NCBI RefSeq assembly: GCF_001619985.1
Contig: NW_017264198.1
Coordinates: forward strand, 1,426,001-1,490,000
Length of the DNA stretch: 64,000 nucleotides
DNA from: Xylona heveae TC161
Lineage: Eukaryota > Ascomycota > Xylonomycetes > Xylonales > Xylonaceae
Direction of reading: 5' to 3'
Shown here: positions 13,370-23,964 of the stretch, in pieces
How the letters are laid out: each line of letters starts with the position of its first letter
How positions within the stretch are numbered: the first letter of the stretch is position 1
Notes under the pieces: model-generated
What the model was told of the DNA's origin: nothing
Databases searched by the model: none
What the model saw: the letters and a program-made list of their open reading frames with translations, nothing else
Made by a program: the position numbers and the translations under genes

Positions 13370-15306
13370 ACAACTTGATCCTTGCAGACGCGTCCAGCTT
13401 CGCCTCAAACGTCTCCATCCTTCATCCCCCGCCCCTCCTCCCTTGTGCCTTTTGCTTCTTTTCCCCTCACAGACATTAACGTTTACCTTATTATTGTGGT
13501 CTAATCTGCTAATGTTTTGGTGGACGGTGCCTGTCGCTACCACAAACAATCATCAACATCCTTACCAAGCTTGTGCTGTCAGGGACAGGTTTCTCTTTCA
13601 ATAATCTATCTGGACTGGTTCGCGCATCCGTGCTGGCACCCGTCAAACCGACACCATCTGTCGTCTCGGAATTTCTTCCCAGACCTCTTCCCACCCTCCC
13701 CCCTCCATCAGCACTCAGACAAGGAGGGTGACGGGAGCGTGCCGCGCCGACTCGAACGTCCAGTTAACGGTGGCGCTGAGTCTGGCGTGCACACGCCCGA
13801 TACCTTTTTTTTTTCCTCTTCCGAGTCTGTCCAGCCTACCAGGTACCGTAGGTAGATGCTCGCAGTGACCGGTTCTTGGAGCTCTCTTGTCTTGTCTCAT
13901 TTCTTCTCTATCTCCCTATTATTATAATTTCCCGACATATACCTTTGCTTTGCTTTCCCTCGCTTCCTCACCTTCTCTCCTCAACCGTTTTTCTTCATCC
14001 ATCTTCGGTGCTTTTGACAAGCCAACGCCTTCAGAACTCTCTCTTTCGAGTGAGCTTTCTACATCCACCTTTGCAACAATCGTTCGCGTTCCATCTCCAC
14101 GCGGCAGATCCACTCAGATCAATCTGTCGTGTCGCTGGACCCTGAGAGGCTCACCGCTGTTCAAGTGGGACTCCCAGGTGTTATCCACCGGGTTTAGCCT
14201 GTCGGAGGCTATCCACTTCCAGCTATAAGCGAGTCTCGTCCCATCACGCGCGAACTAAAAGTAGAGGCCGAGCGCATCCCCTCGACAAGCTTCCGCTCGC
14301 CTTCTCCCTCTCATTCTATCGCGATCGCATGCGACTCTGGCTCTTGGCCAACATCTTTCTCATCAAAAGGGGCCACGCCTGGCACCTTGCCATCGCTGCG
14401 CGTCGATAAGTCAATCGTTTGCGCGATTCTGCTTCAAGGCAAACCTCTATCCGACCCTCTGGAGCGCACAGTCTCGAAGCGCATCCCCAGCCACTGCGAT
14501 TTCAAAGCACAACTTGCGCGTGGGCTTCTTCGCATTCGCAGAAAGCACTCGTGCGCATCGCGCCAAACCATCTTGAAGAAACTGCTTCATCTTAATCTCG
14601 TCGCGTTTTTTTTAAAGCTTTTTAGGTATGCGATCATCGATCCCTTCTTTGTTTGTTGACTTGACGCTCATTAAATCGCGCTCTAGAAGCAAACTGGTCA
14701 CGCTTGCACCACGGATCTTTTTGCTGCATCGCTCATCTTTCGAGCCTGTTTGCGCAGTTTTATCTCCCCAGCTTCATTCTCTCAACCCGTCTCTTCTCTT
14801 ATCCTCTGAAGTTCTTAGCCAGCCGCCGATCGGAGCTCACACGGGATCATCGTCAATTCGATCGCCTTCAACGAGCGCGACGCATCTGTCATTTATGGGA
14901 TAAGGAAAAAGTCACCAGAGGAAAGGGTGATAGCAGAGTTTCAAATACTGTTGCGCGCGATCTTTTCCCTTGTGTTTGGACGCGCATAATTTCTTCAGTC
15001 AACCAACCTTTTCGAACGGACTTGGTTCGCGGCATCGCGACATCACCACAACACCCCTTCTAGAGTGGGGTTTGCAGCTTATCCTATCTGCAACTATCGA
15101 CTTGCAACTGCTCTCTACACGAGCTCTTGGACCAAAGTTGTTTGGGTCGGCTCTTTACTCCTCTCGCTCCGTGACCTCCTTGCGTGGAGCCCTACTGCTG
15201 CAACCCCTCGATTGAGGGAAGGTACTAGCGCGTATCAAGGAGTTCGTCCGCGCGCGCGTTTGTTCTTTTGCAGGCCACGACAACCTTATAAAACCTTGTC
15301 GCCATC
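13370..15306 (+). promoter_or_regulatory. Long pyrimidine-rich promoter/leader of the 719-aa gene
   Basis: The plus strand is strongly C/T-biased, especially about 13380-14080 and again around 14640-14830, as is typical of promoters and leaders of highly regulated fungal genes. No coding signal was found. An ATG-initiated frame of 91 codons at 14628-14903 and shorter frames would act as upstream ORFs if this DNA is transcribed and not spliced out. The sequence just before 15307 reads GCCATC, a reasonable start context. Confidence 0.45.
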
Positions 15307-17466
15307 ATGCCGCCCGTGCGCCCCAAACTATCCATTACGCTTCCTCGCAATTTCACCTTTCACTATACGGAGGGTCAACCTCCCAAGACACCTGAGAGGA
15401 CATTGGAATCCGAGGAGCCTCGACAGCCATCGCCTCCACGGTATCGCATTCGCAGAAGACCCAGGGCAAATCTATCAATTTCTTCGTATGAGCCGTTTTC
15501 TTTGCCGACGAAGCCTCAGGATGTCCCTATCCCCACAATCGAAACTTCGGAGCCAGCTTTAAGTCACCCGTATTCAGGCAACGTGTCCCCCGAACCAGAA
15601 CCACAGGAGGGATATCTTGCTCCAGTGCCTCCTCGTCGCCACATGTCTACCCCAAGGACGCCGCTTGCTCAAATCCAGACGGGTTTTGACGATGTCCATG
15701 CAAGCAAGGACCGCGTGTTCTGGGGCCAAAAGGCAGAGCCAAGCCCTGGAGAGAGCATCAGTCGACCCAGCTCGGCTTGTTCGGGCCTTTCTGATTCTTC
15801 AGAGTCTTCACTCACTAGCTCTGCCTCTCTTCCATCTACCGGCGGCAGCTGCACCAGCCCTGAAAGTGATATCCCCGATCCCTTTGGCTTGAGATCTGCA
15901 CGCAAAGGAAAGAGTCGCATCATCCATGCTAGTGCTGCTGATGCCACTTCGGATGACGTTTTCCAAACTAGTCATGAACGTTCAAAGAAGCGCAAACACT
16001 CACATTGGACTGCCGAAATGGACAGTCATTTGTGGGCTACATATTTGCTCTATCTCCAGGACCCTACTATGACCCCATTCAAGATGCTGCCAGGCTGCAC
16101 CCCACCCTTGGGCGTCTGTCATCGAGTCGCGAGAGAAGCAAAGCAGAGCTGGCGTACCTCAAAGTATGCTGCCGCGGCTGCTATTGCAACGCCCGTTTCT
16201 CCGATGGGTTTCTCGCTTGACGGTAATGGCAAGCAGGTTCTTAGAGACGTTCATGATGATAACGATGATGAAGTACATGCAATCACTCCAAGCGATTCTC
16301 CCGACACGATCAAACCTTCGCGCAGTGGAAGCAACACGCCTACTGGGGCCTCTCAAACCAACAGAAAGCCCATCTCGAAATGGCCTAGCTCCGAGTCGGC
16401 CACCAGAAAGAGACTCCGAGAGCTGTGCAAGCGGAAGCCGACGCTTTCGACTCACTATCAACGTTTGCTCCACTCTCGAAGTCCTTCGCCTTTCCACCAG
16501 TCTCGCTCGCAGTCTCGCTCCTCTCGCTTTTCGACTCCCTTTGGAGGATTTGAAGAACGGCCGGCTTTTGGCACACGTGACATGAACATGTCATTGAGCA
16601 CCAGCACGTCGACAATGATGCAACCTGGCAATCCACTCCTTCAGTTTGCCCAAGAGGACAATGACCGCAGTTTCCCGGAGGCTGAAGATAATGGGTGGTT
16701 CCAACGGGCTCCAATCTCGGCCACGTTGCCAGTTAAGCAACGACAGGCACTTTCCCTTGGTCTCGGAATCGGTGGCTTGAATGGCTCAAACACATTCCCT
16801 CGGCTTGGCTCTCCATTCCACGACAAATATCATAAACGCGAGCCCCTGCGTACCTATCACGACGATTACGTGCGGCCGTCGCCTCCAAGGACCGAGTCTG
16901 CTCCACAGACGGACTCTGAAACTGCTACTACGAATAGCTACTGGAGCCAGAGCCAGGAGGCCCGCTCCCCTATGACACCTCAATTGCAAGAACCGCTTTC
17001 ATATCCGAGCCTTACCCGCCGACGCGCTCGGCGTCAGCTCGAGCGGGAGCGAGAGATGAGCCCCAAGGAGAGCGACGACCACCATGACTTTGTCGATGAA
17101 TTGTTTGGAGCTCCGGCCGAGATTAGCCATAGGCGCGTGCGCAGCCGAGGATTCAGTCTTGGGGATGTCGGTAGTGCTGGCCGACACTACAGCTTAGCCA
17201 CGCCGCCTCCCCTGTATGACAGACTCGACGACGCGGCGTTTGGATACTCGGCCTCTTTTGATAGCACTCCGGCTTTGCATTCGCACCGCGATCGAATCCA
17301 GCGCCTCGGCTCACCGTTTGGCGGCTATCAGAAGCCCGTGCTTTCGTCTTCGACCACGCTTCCTGACTTGGCCACTTACCACGTCCCCCAAACTCCTTCA
17401 ATTCAACAACGTTTGGACGACTACCGGGACGAGAGCGTTTTGCGCCGCAAAGACCGCCTGTTGTAA
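15307..17466 (+). CDS. Unrecognised 719-aa Ser/Pro-rich protein with a conserved-looking W-rich domain
   Basis: Single uninterrupted exon. I do not recognise the family by name. Most of the chain is low-complexity, Ser/Pro/Arg-rich and probably disordered, with many SP/TP sites. One compact block, residues about 227-282, stands out: a basic KKRKH patch, then HWTAEMDSHLWATYLLYL, QDP, TPFK, a PG-x-x-PPLGVCHRVAREAK stretch and a final W. The spaced tryptophans and basic residues recall Myb/SANT- or homeodomain-like DNA-binding helices; this is an inference from appearance only. A nuclear regulatory role is plausible given the basic patch and the very long leader. Later repeats of SRSxSR type and a C-terminal run of SP motifs suggest phosphorylation control. 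No signal peptide or membrane segment is present. Confidence 0.85.
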   Translation: MPPVRPKLSITLPRNFTFHYTEGQPPKTPERTLESEEPRQPSPPRYRIRRRPRANLSISSYEPFSLPTKPQDVPIPTIETSEPALSHPYSGNVSPEPEPQEGYLAPVPPRRHMSTPRTPLAQIQTGFDDVHASKDRVFWGQKAEPSPGESISRPSSACSGLSDSSESSLTSSASLPSTGGSCTSPESDIPDPFGLRSARKGKSRIIHASAADATSDDVFQTSHERSKKRKHSHWTAEMDSHLWATYLLYLQDPTMTPFKMLPGCTPPLGVCHRVAREAKQSWRTSKYAAAAAIATPVSPMGFSLDGNGKQVLRDVHDDNDDEVHAITPSDSPDTIKPSRSGSNTPTGASQTNRKPISKWPSSESATRKRLRELCKRKPTLSTHYQRLLHSRSPSPFHQSRSQSRSSRFSTPFGGFEERPAFGTRDMNMSLSTSTSTMMQPGNPLLQFAQEDNDRSFPEAEDNGWFQRAPISATLPVKQRQALSLGLGIGGLNGSNTFPRLGSPFHDKYHKREPLRTYHDDYVRPSPPRTESAPQTDSETATTNSYWSQSQEARSPMTPQLQEPLSYPSLTRRRARRQLEREREMSPKESDDHHDFVDELFGAPAEISHRRVRSRGFSLGDVGSAGRHYSLATPPPLYDRLDDAAFGYSASFDSTPALHSHRDRIQRLGSPFGGYQKPVLSSSTTLPDLATYHVPQTPSIQQRLDDYRDESVLRRKDRLL

Positions 17467-18340
17467 TTGGGAATATGTCCTATCACCATCTGTCCATTCG
17501 AAGTACGGGAGTCAAAACGGTGTTTGACTTCTGGACTGTATTTGCTTTTTTTTCTTTTAAATCTACATACGACGCGACGTGTTACTCGATTTACGATACG
17601 ACCTACACTCCAAAACTGCATGCACACATGGTATCACGAAGAATTATGACGAAACAAAATTTCCCTCAATGTACTCCTGCACCAATCTTTCCATCCATGA
17701 CTTTTTTCAATCTCCTCAGATTTCAATGCGGTTGCGGTCATGAACATCTCATCTTCATCTTCATCTTTTCATCAGCATACTTTACTGGCGCTTGGAAACT
17801 TGAGTTTTTCCCTTGCAATCTAATCAGCCGTTTAAGACTGCGATTCTATTAGGATCTAAAGGGGCGCGTAAGGCGGATGGCGGATACCTTGACAAGACCT
17901 GCTACCTGTTTTACATCTACTGTTTCACGCAAATCTACTGGTCATCAGATCACAACCCTCAGAGGGAAATTATCATGTAACGACATTACGACGACAGAAT
18001 GAATCATTTATTTTTCTCATAACTGCTGAATTGCGATTTGCAAGCATTCTCTGACTACTCGCTATGCATTTCAAGTCACTTTTAACAAAATGACGATACT
18101 AAAGTCTACTCTCATTGTCATCGACTTTCACTTGTGTCTATGCATTTCTGTCATAGTGTGCGCCTTTTCTACTTTGCAATCATAGTCTTCGGCGCTGGCA
18201 TATTGCCATACTGCATATGATAGGATCTCGAACAATCTATTAGCATTTGACCACCAATTGCAATCACCCTCTCATCTCCACTGGCGTTAGATGCATACTC
18301 ATGTCTTTATGGTTCGAATTGCGTATCCATGTCGCCTGGA

Positions 18341-18383
18341 TATCGCATATCGCATATCGCATATCGCATACTGCATAGCGCAT
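18341..18383. repeat. Heptanucleotide tandem repeat (ATCGCAT)n
   Basis: About four near-perfect ATCGCAT units followed by two diverged ones (ACTGCAT, AGCGCAT). It is short and lies in the 3' flank of the 719-aa gene. Confidence 0.85.
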
Positions 18384-18517
18384 TAGCTTTTTATCCATTA
18401 GCCTTTTTCCTCCCCCTTTTCATTTATTATCCCCATTTTTCCCCCTTTTCATTTCTCATACCGCTTAACTCTTTGCTCTTTTCTTTTCTATTTACTCATT
18501 CCTCTTTTCTGACATAC

Positions 18518-18520
<3 letters not shown>

Positions 18521-18560
<40 letters not shown>
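18521..18560. repeat. (CT)20 microsatellite
   Basis: Twenty uninterrupted CT units on the plus strand inside a longer pyrimidine-rich tract. Confidence 0.97.
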
Positions 18561-18562
<2 letters not shown>

Positions 18563-19050
18563 TGGCCAGCGATATTCATCCCCTTCTGTCTCGCCCTTTC
18601 ATCTTTTCTTTCCGGGTTTGCTTTCGTTTCCGGGTTCTTTACTCCACTTTGTCTCGCTCCTCATCATCCCTTCTTCTGTTCTTCTCCAAGTTCATCTCTC
18701 TCTTGCTGAGTTGACCTGTTCTTTCGACAGGTAAAGTGAACTCATTTTTTCCGCCCGTTTTCCATTTTTCCGCCCGTTTGAAGTGCAGGTCACTTCACTC
18801 GAGCAGGAATCAGGAATATGAAAAGGCTGATAGACAAGAGAAGAAAAGAGAAGAGTGATCAAGGGGCTATGAAAGATGCTCAATTTCTTTCTTTTCTTCT
18901 TCCCCCCTTTCGTTTTTTCTCTTTTCTCTTTTATTTAAACTTTTAATACGTCTTTTATATTTTTTTCTTCCCCCGTCTCCCCGGTTCTATGTCGATGCGG
19001 TCTTGCTTGATTCGCCTTACTTGCTTGACCATCTTTACTTTATTTTATTG

Positions 19051-19165
19051 CATTATCATTATCATCATTATCATCACCATTACCATTATCATTATCGTTG
19101 TTGTAGTGGTGGTGGTGCATCATTGCTTTCATTATCATCGTCATCATCGTTATCAGCCTTTACTC
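19051..19165. repeat. Imperfect ATT/ATC trinucleotide microsatellite
   Basis: Runs of ATT, ATC and ACC triplets, interrupted by a short (GTG)n block near 19105-19117 before ATC units resume. Confidence 0.85.
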
Positions 19166-19204
19166 TGTGGTTACTTGCTATCAATTGGGATGATTACGGA
19201 TCCT

Positions 19205-19385
19205 ACGGTGTTACATATGTCAATGAAATGAAATGAATCAAATCAAAGTTAGATGAATTGAGTTGATTCGATTTTGGGTTAATCTGAATGAAATTGACTG
19301 TAAATGAACTTGGCCTTGATTAAACTCTAATGAACTTGAGTGAACTCAATGGAATTGAACCCAAGGAAGTAAAACTCAAACGGAA
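19205..19385. repeat. Degenerate array of GAATTGA/AAATGAA-like words
   Basis: Successive short words such as AATGAAATGAA, GAATTGAG, TTGATTCGA, GAAATTGAC, GAACTTGAG and GGAATTGAA recur every 8-20 bases. This looks like an eroded tandem array rather than random AT-rich DNA. Confidence 0.5.
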
Positions 19386-19736
19386 TTAAAAATAAAAATC
19401 TATAAAATACAACTCAACTGATTCACTACATACCCTTTCAGATTTCTTGCCAATGACGTAAAAAAACAAGTCACGGAATTAAATCTACCAGCAAACTCAA
19501 ACCAGACATATACAGAACTTAACCCAGGAAACCCCAGCTGGTCATGACAAGAGGGAGTACGCGCCTCAACGCCTGTTTAGCAAGATATCAAGTCCCTACA
19601 ACACATGAAACCCTCCTGTTGACAATAAACACGAACCGACAACAACAAATTTAAACCCGAGTGATGGACATTTGGAGAGAGAAAAAAGGCACCACAACAA
19701 GACAACAAGAAAAAAGAAAAAAGACAACACGACAAA

Positions 19737-22700
19737 TCAACGCCTCCGCTCACGACACTTCTCCTCCAACCGCCTCAGATGATTCTTCAGCCCGATCCCC
19801 CTTTCCGCATTCGCCTCCAACCAGTCCTCCATCTGGGCGCGCACTCCACGCATGCCCCTGAGGACGGGCAATTTCGCACCCTCCTCTGCCTGGACATGAT
19901 GGAGGGGATTCAGGAGGAGATCGAACAAGGCGGTCCAGATCTCTGTATTCCAATAGCGCTTAAACGGCTCGCGGAGACGGTAGGTGCGGGTTGCGCCCGA
20001 GCCGAGGGAGACGCCGCGCTGCTCGGGGGCGGCAAGGGTATCGATGTATTTGCCAAAGAGCATGGAATGCACCACGCCCGCGATGCCGTGGTAGTCAATC
20101 TGGTACGTCCAGGGCCGCATGTCGCGCATCTCGGCGCAGTCCTGGGGTCCCGCTTTCCAGTCGGCGACGAACTGCACGTCGGGCGGGAAGACTTTCATGT
20201 CGATGCCGCGGCCGAAATCGATGAGCGCGAGACCTTTGGCGTTCCAGCCGCCTGTGCCGTCGCGGTTGTAGTGGGGTGTCCATTCGCCGGCGGAGCTGGA
20301 ACCGGAGCTGGAACTAGAACCGGAACCAGTAGCAACGCCAGTATAAGAGGAACTGGAGGAACTAGGGCCCTGGACAGGGTCGAAGCGCACGAGGCAGTTG
20401 TCGGCTTTGAGGTCGCCGTGCAGGATGCCCCGCTCGTGCAGGCCTTCGACGGTGCGGAGGAGCTCGACGGTGAAGAACATGACGACGGCTTCGTCCATGA
20501 CGCCGCCGGCGGGGGCGTCGGCTTTGGCGAGGTTGACGAGGTCGAGAAGAGTGCCTTGGTCTCTGTATTCCTCGACGAGATAGCCTTCGTCGGCAAACAA
20601 GTGCATTTCGTAGGCGTGCACAACGGATTCTGCGGCCCGAGACACGCCCAGTCGGCGCTTGGCTTGTCGCATAATGTAGAACTCCCATGCGGATGGCGGG
20701 TCTTCCATCTTGATGGCTTCGAGTTGACGTCGTTCGATTCCAAACTTGCCTTTGCCCATCACGGCGGGTCCGTTTTCGTCTTGTTGATCGTCGTCATCTT
20801 CTGGAGAACTGGCTTGGGCCAGGTATACCGGTGCAAATGCTCCTTGACCGAGCTCGCGCTTGACAGTGTATTCTCGTTCGGAGCCCTCAAATTGGAGTAC
20901 AGGCCCCGTTAATTGGCTTGAGCTGGTCTTGTCGCTGTTGCCCTTGGTCGTCTTTCCCTGGGCCTTGATGAATTTTCGAATCTCGGATCCCTTTCCATTC
21001 TTCTCGTCACTCTCGCTGAACCCGTCGTAGGAGGAGAGAGGCGGCCGCAAGTGCTCGAAGACAGTCTTTCGGATATGGTCGTCAATAGGATTGCAGAGCG
21101 TGTCATTGATTATTGGTCCTTTGGGAATCTCTTCATTGGCCGGCGCCGCGCTTCGCATCAAGTTACCACGCTTTGAACCAACATTGTCTGTTGTCTTTTT
21201 TGCTGGTCTTGGAAGGTCCGGCTGTGGGATCTTTGCATCGTCCACCTCCAATTTTCCAATCTTCTCCTCGATCGGACTGCCCAAAAGATCTTCTTCGACG
21301 TCAGCGATAGATTCTTCCGCAACAGCATTCTTCGAGGGTGTCTTTGAATTGAAATAATCCTTCTCCTCCTTGACGGTGACAGGTGCAATGGATGACTCCG
21401 TCTTCTCAACTATAGGCGTCATGAATGGTAAGCGGTTCTGCGGCAGCTGGGCAACATCGCGGTACGAGCCCACTGGATGTTCATACCCCGCCGGCGGCAG
21501 AGGAACAAACTTGTTGTTCTGTCCCTCTGCTTGTCGTGGTGTAGCAAGCCCAATACTATCATTCGTGTCATCTTCTCTCACCGAATCTGGCTCACTTCTG
21601 GCTTCTTCATCGCCATTCTCATCTTGTTCAGAAGCTTCTTCTTCATTCGTCATCGGGACATGCTTGCTAGCTGTGAAATCGGACCATGCAGTAGCATCTT
21701 CACCATCGCTTTCATTGTCAGCATTGCTCTCCGCATCATTGTTGTCCTCCTCATCGTCGTGATCGTCATCTCCCGCTTCACTGCGAGTAAACGTCCTGCC
21801 GGTAAAGGTGCTTTCCCCAGCACTAGTGTAATCGTCATCGTCGTCGTCACCATCACTCGTATCGTCAGCACTATTATCCTCTTCTTCGTCAACTTTTGCT
21901 GATTTCAGCGGTTGGTTGAACATGCTGTATATCTCATCCGTGGCAGCTTTGGTATGCAATGTCATGGTTGGCTCTGCATTGACCTTTCGCTTCGGTTTAG
22001 ACTTTGTAGGTGAATCAAGATTCGTTCGGACTATCATACAGTTAGCCTAGGCCCTTTGGCAAACAGATTCTGAAACCTACTTGTTTGAGTCTCGCCTTTC
22101 ACCTCCAAAACCTTGGGTTTGTGGCTCTCTTGCTGGATTCTCTCATCTTGCTCTTCCTGGGCCCCAATATCCCGGAACACCTCAATATTCTCCTTCTCTA
22201 CAGAAGCCGGAGGCTCGGGTTCTTCGATTGGTGCAAGGTCAGCTTCACTGACTGTTTGATTTTGCTCCGCTTCACGCATTTCTTGCTCTGCCTCATGCAT
22301 TTCTTGTTCCGCCAGCTTCAGGTTTTCAGCCCTCCAGTCAACAGAAAGCCAGCCCCGATGAAGTGCCCTCAGCTCATCAAAACAGTACTCTTCCGCGGGA
22401 TCGTCTCGGTTCGGATATACAGCCTCTAAATTCACAAATACCCTTTCAATCTTCCCTGTCCTTGGGTTAATCGTCTCCTGCTGACTGCTTGGTGCTGGTG
22501 GCAAAACATTCTGTGTATGTAATTGCGCTTGAGATTCCGACTAAATATAATCAACCAGTAGAGTACCAGAATTAGTCCTGTGATCGTAGATACAAAGAGT
22601 AAGAAAGCAGTTAAAGAAAAAAAAATAAGAAACTGGGAGGAAAGGGGACTGTGCTATGACTACACAGGGCCACCAACCTCGTCTCTGAATATGGGCATTT

Positions 22701-23667
22701 TGGGAACTCCAGGGTTCCTTCGACCTGCTTTCAGCGTCTCTCCAGCCCACGGCCGTGGCTCCATGACATTCTCCTTCTTCCGGTGCGCCAATGTCCCAAT
22801 GTTCTCCCAACCCTTTGCTCCGACTTCAGATGTCACTGGGGCAGGTGCATCACCATCTGAGAAAATTGTCATTTTCTGTCGGCTAGCCTTTGGTCGCGAA
22901 CTACCGCTGGATAATGCTGGCGGTTGACCCGCCTGTGGATCTACTGGCCCAGGAGCTGTAGAAGCAAAAGGGTCTATCTTCGCTGCCAATGCTGGCCGAA
23001 CAGTCGGTAAGGCTGGTGATGACGGCTCGTTGTCGTTTTGGGGCCGAGACTCGAACCGGCGCTGAAATTCTCCAAACTTGCGCAAAAGTCTCTCGGCTGG
23101 CCTAGCCTCACGTTCAATGCCGAGCGTAAAGACTTCCTCTGCCTGCGTCCACCGCCCAGCACGTTCTAGCCAAGCAGCAAATTCTTCATAAAATAGTGCA
23201 AGGCTTTCTCCAATGCCGTGGCGAGCCAAAAACGCAAACGTTTCCCGCGGCGAATCTGAAAATAGGCGAATGTAATGCAGCCAGAGCTTCAGGTAGCGCG
23301 GATCATTCTTGTAGTGCGGAGATGCAAGAAAAGCCTTTGTAGCACGCTCCAGCAGCGGCAATAGCTGAGACTGTGGTGTTGCTTGTGCGGACGGATATGC
23401 GTCCAAGGTCCATTTGACATAGCGATCGTAGATATCTAGCGGGTCGTCCGACTCTGCTATCAACAGAAGTTCTTGTTCGAATTCTTCTCGTATCGAATCA
23501 TTGATACTTCGGGTATCTGAGGGATTTGTGTTCGACTGCTTTCCTTGCGGCGGTGGTGAAAATATTGAGGCCAAAGCTCGAGCGGAACGGCCTCCTGGTA
23601 GCGACTGAATGTTCTCCTTCTGCGTCTCAATAACGTCGAAATTGATGAGATCCTCTGCACCCGCCAT
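19737..23667 (-). CDS. bub1: Spindle-checkpoint kinase Bub1, MadBub type (A. nidulans SldA-like)
   Basis: Three exons on the minus strand: 23667-22678, 22510-22081 and 22030-19737, 1237 aa. Residues 17-19 are a KEN box followed by IQSLPGGR, as in Mad3/BubR1 KEN1. A TPR-type Bub1/Mad3 N-domain spans about 55-205. A second KEN lies at 298-300. A GLEBS-type Bub3-binding motif (EEYCFDELRALHRGWL) is encoded in exon 2. An acidic disordered middle follows. The C-terminal kinase has a glycine loop (ELGQGAFAPVYLA), EAIK lysine, catalytic HGDLKADN and DFGR. An unusual Ser-rich insert of roughly 60 residues separates the catalytic loop from DFG. The protein acts at kinetochores to delay anaphase. Exon joins restore family text, for example IFRDE-NVLPP and ETQT-IRTNLDSP. 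The 22511-22677 intron uses a GTTGGT donor. Confidence 0.95.
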
Positions 23668-23964
23668 TTTGACGGCCTTGATCTCGAGCGCTCTGCCGTC
23701 TCACTACGTCGAGATTTGGTGGTCGAAGTGATGGTGTTTGCTAGATGTACAAGGTGCGACATAAGTTGATCGACAGTTATGCGACCCCCCTCGGGGTTTG
23801 TTGGTAAACAATGCTTAGTCATCAGAACACACAGACAACGCGATAACGATAACAACCAAGTTGGCCAGCAACACACACCCAAGTTGGGCCGAGATTTCAC
23901 CATAAATTCTCACATTCAGCTGAGAAGAGGCAGGTGTGCTAGGGTGACAATCCGGGATCTGTGT

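Larger units (their letters stand above)
17467..19736. other. Convergent intergenic region rich in simple repeats
   Basis: Lies between the 3' ends of two convergent genes and so holds both 3'UTRs. It contains a heptanucleotide repeat, a CT microsatellite, long pyrimidine tracts (18390-18720 and 18890-18985), an ATC/ATT microsatellite and a degenerate GAATTGA-like array. No gene is supported; frames here translate to Leu/Ser or His/Tyr runs caused by the repeats. Confidence 0.7.

Noticed and set aside
13876-15215. Several 80-120-codon plus-strand frames
   Set aside because: Pyrimidine-rich leader gives Ser/Leu/Pro-rich shadows; many start at non-ATG codons and none has a domain.
19003-19236. 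His/Tyr-rich 77-codon frame
   Set aside because: Translation of the ATT/ATC microsatellite.
19779-20912. 377-codon plus-strand frame across bub1
   Set aside because: Antisense shadow of the bub1 kinase exon; the minus-strand reading has all kinase motifs.
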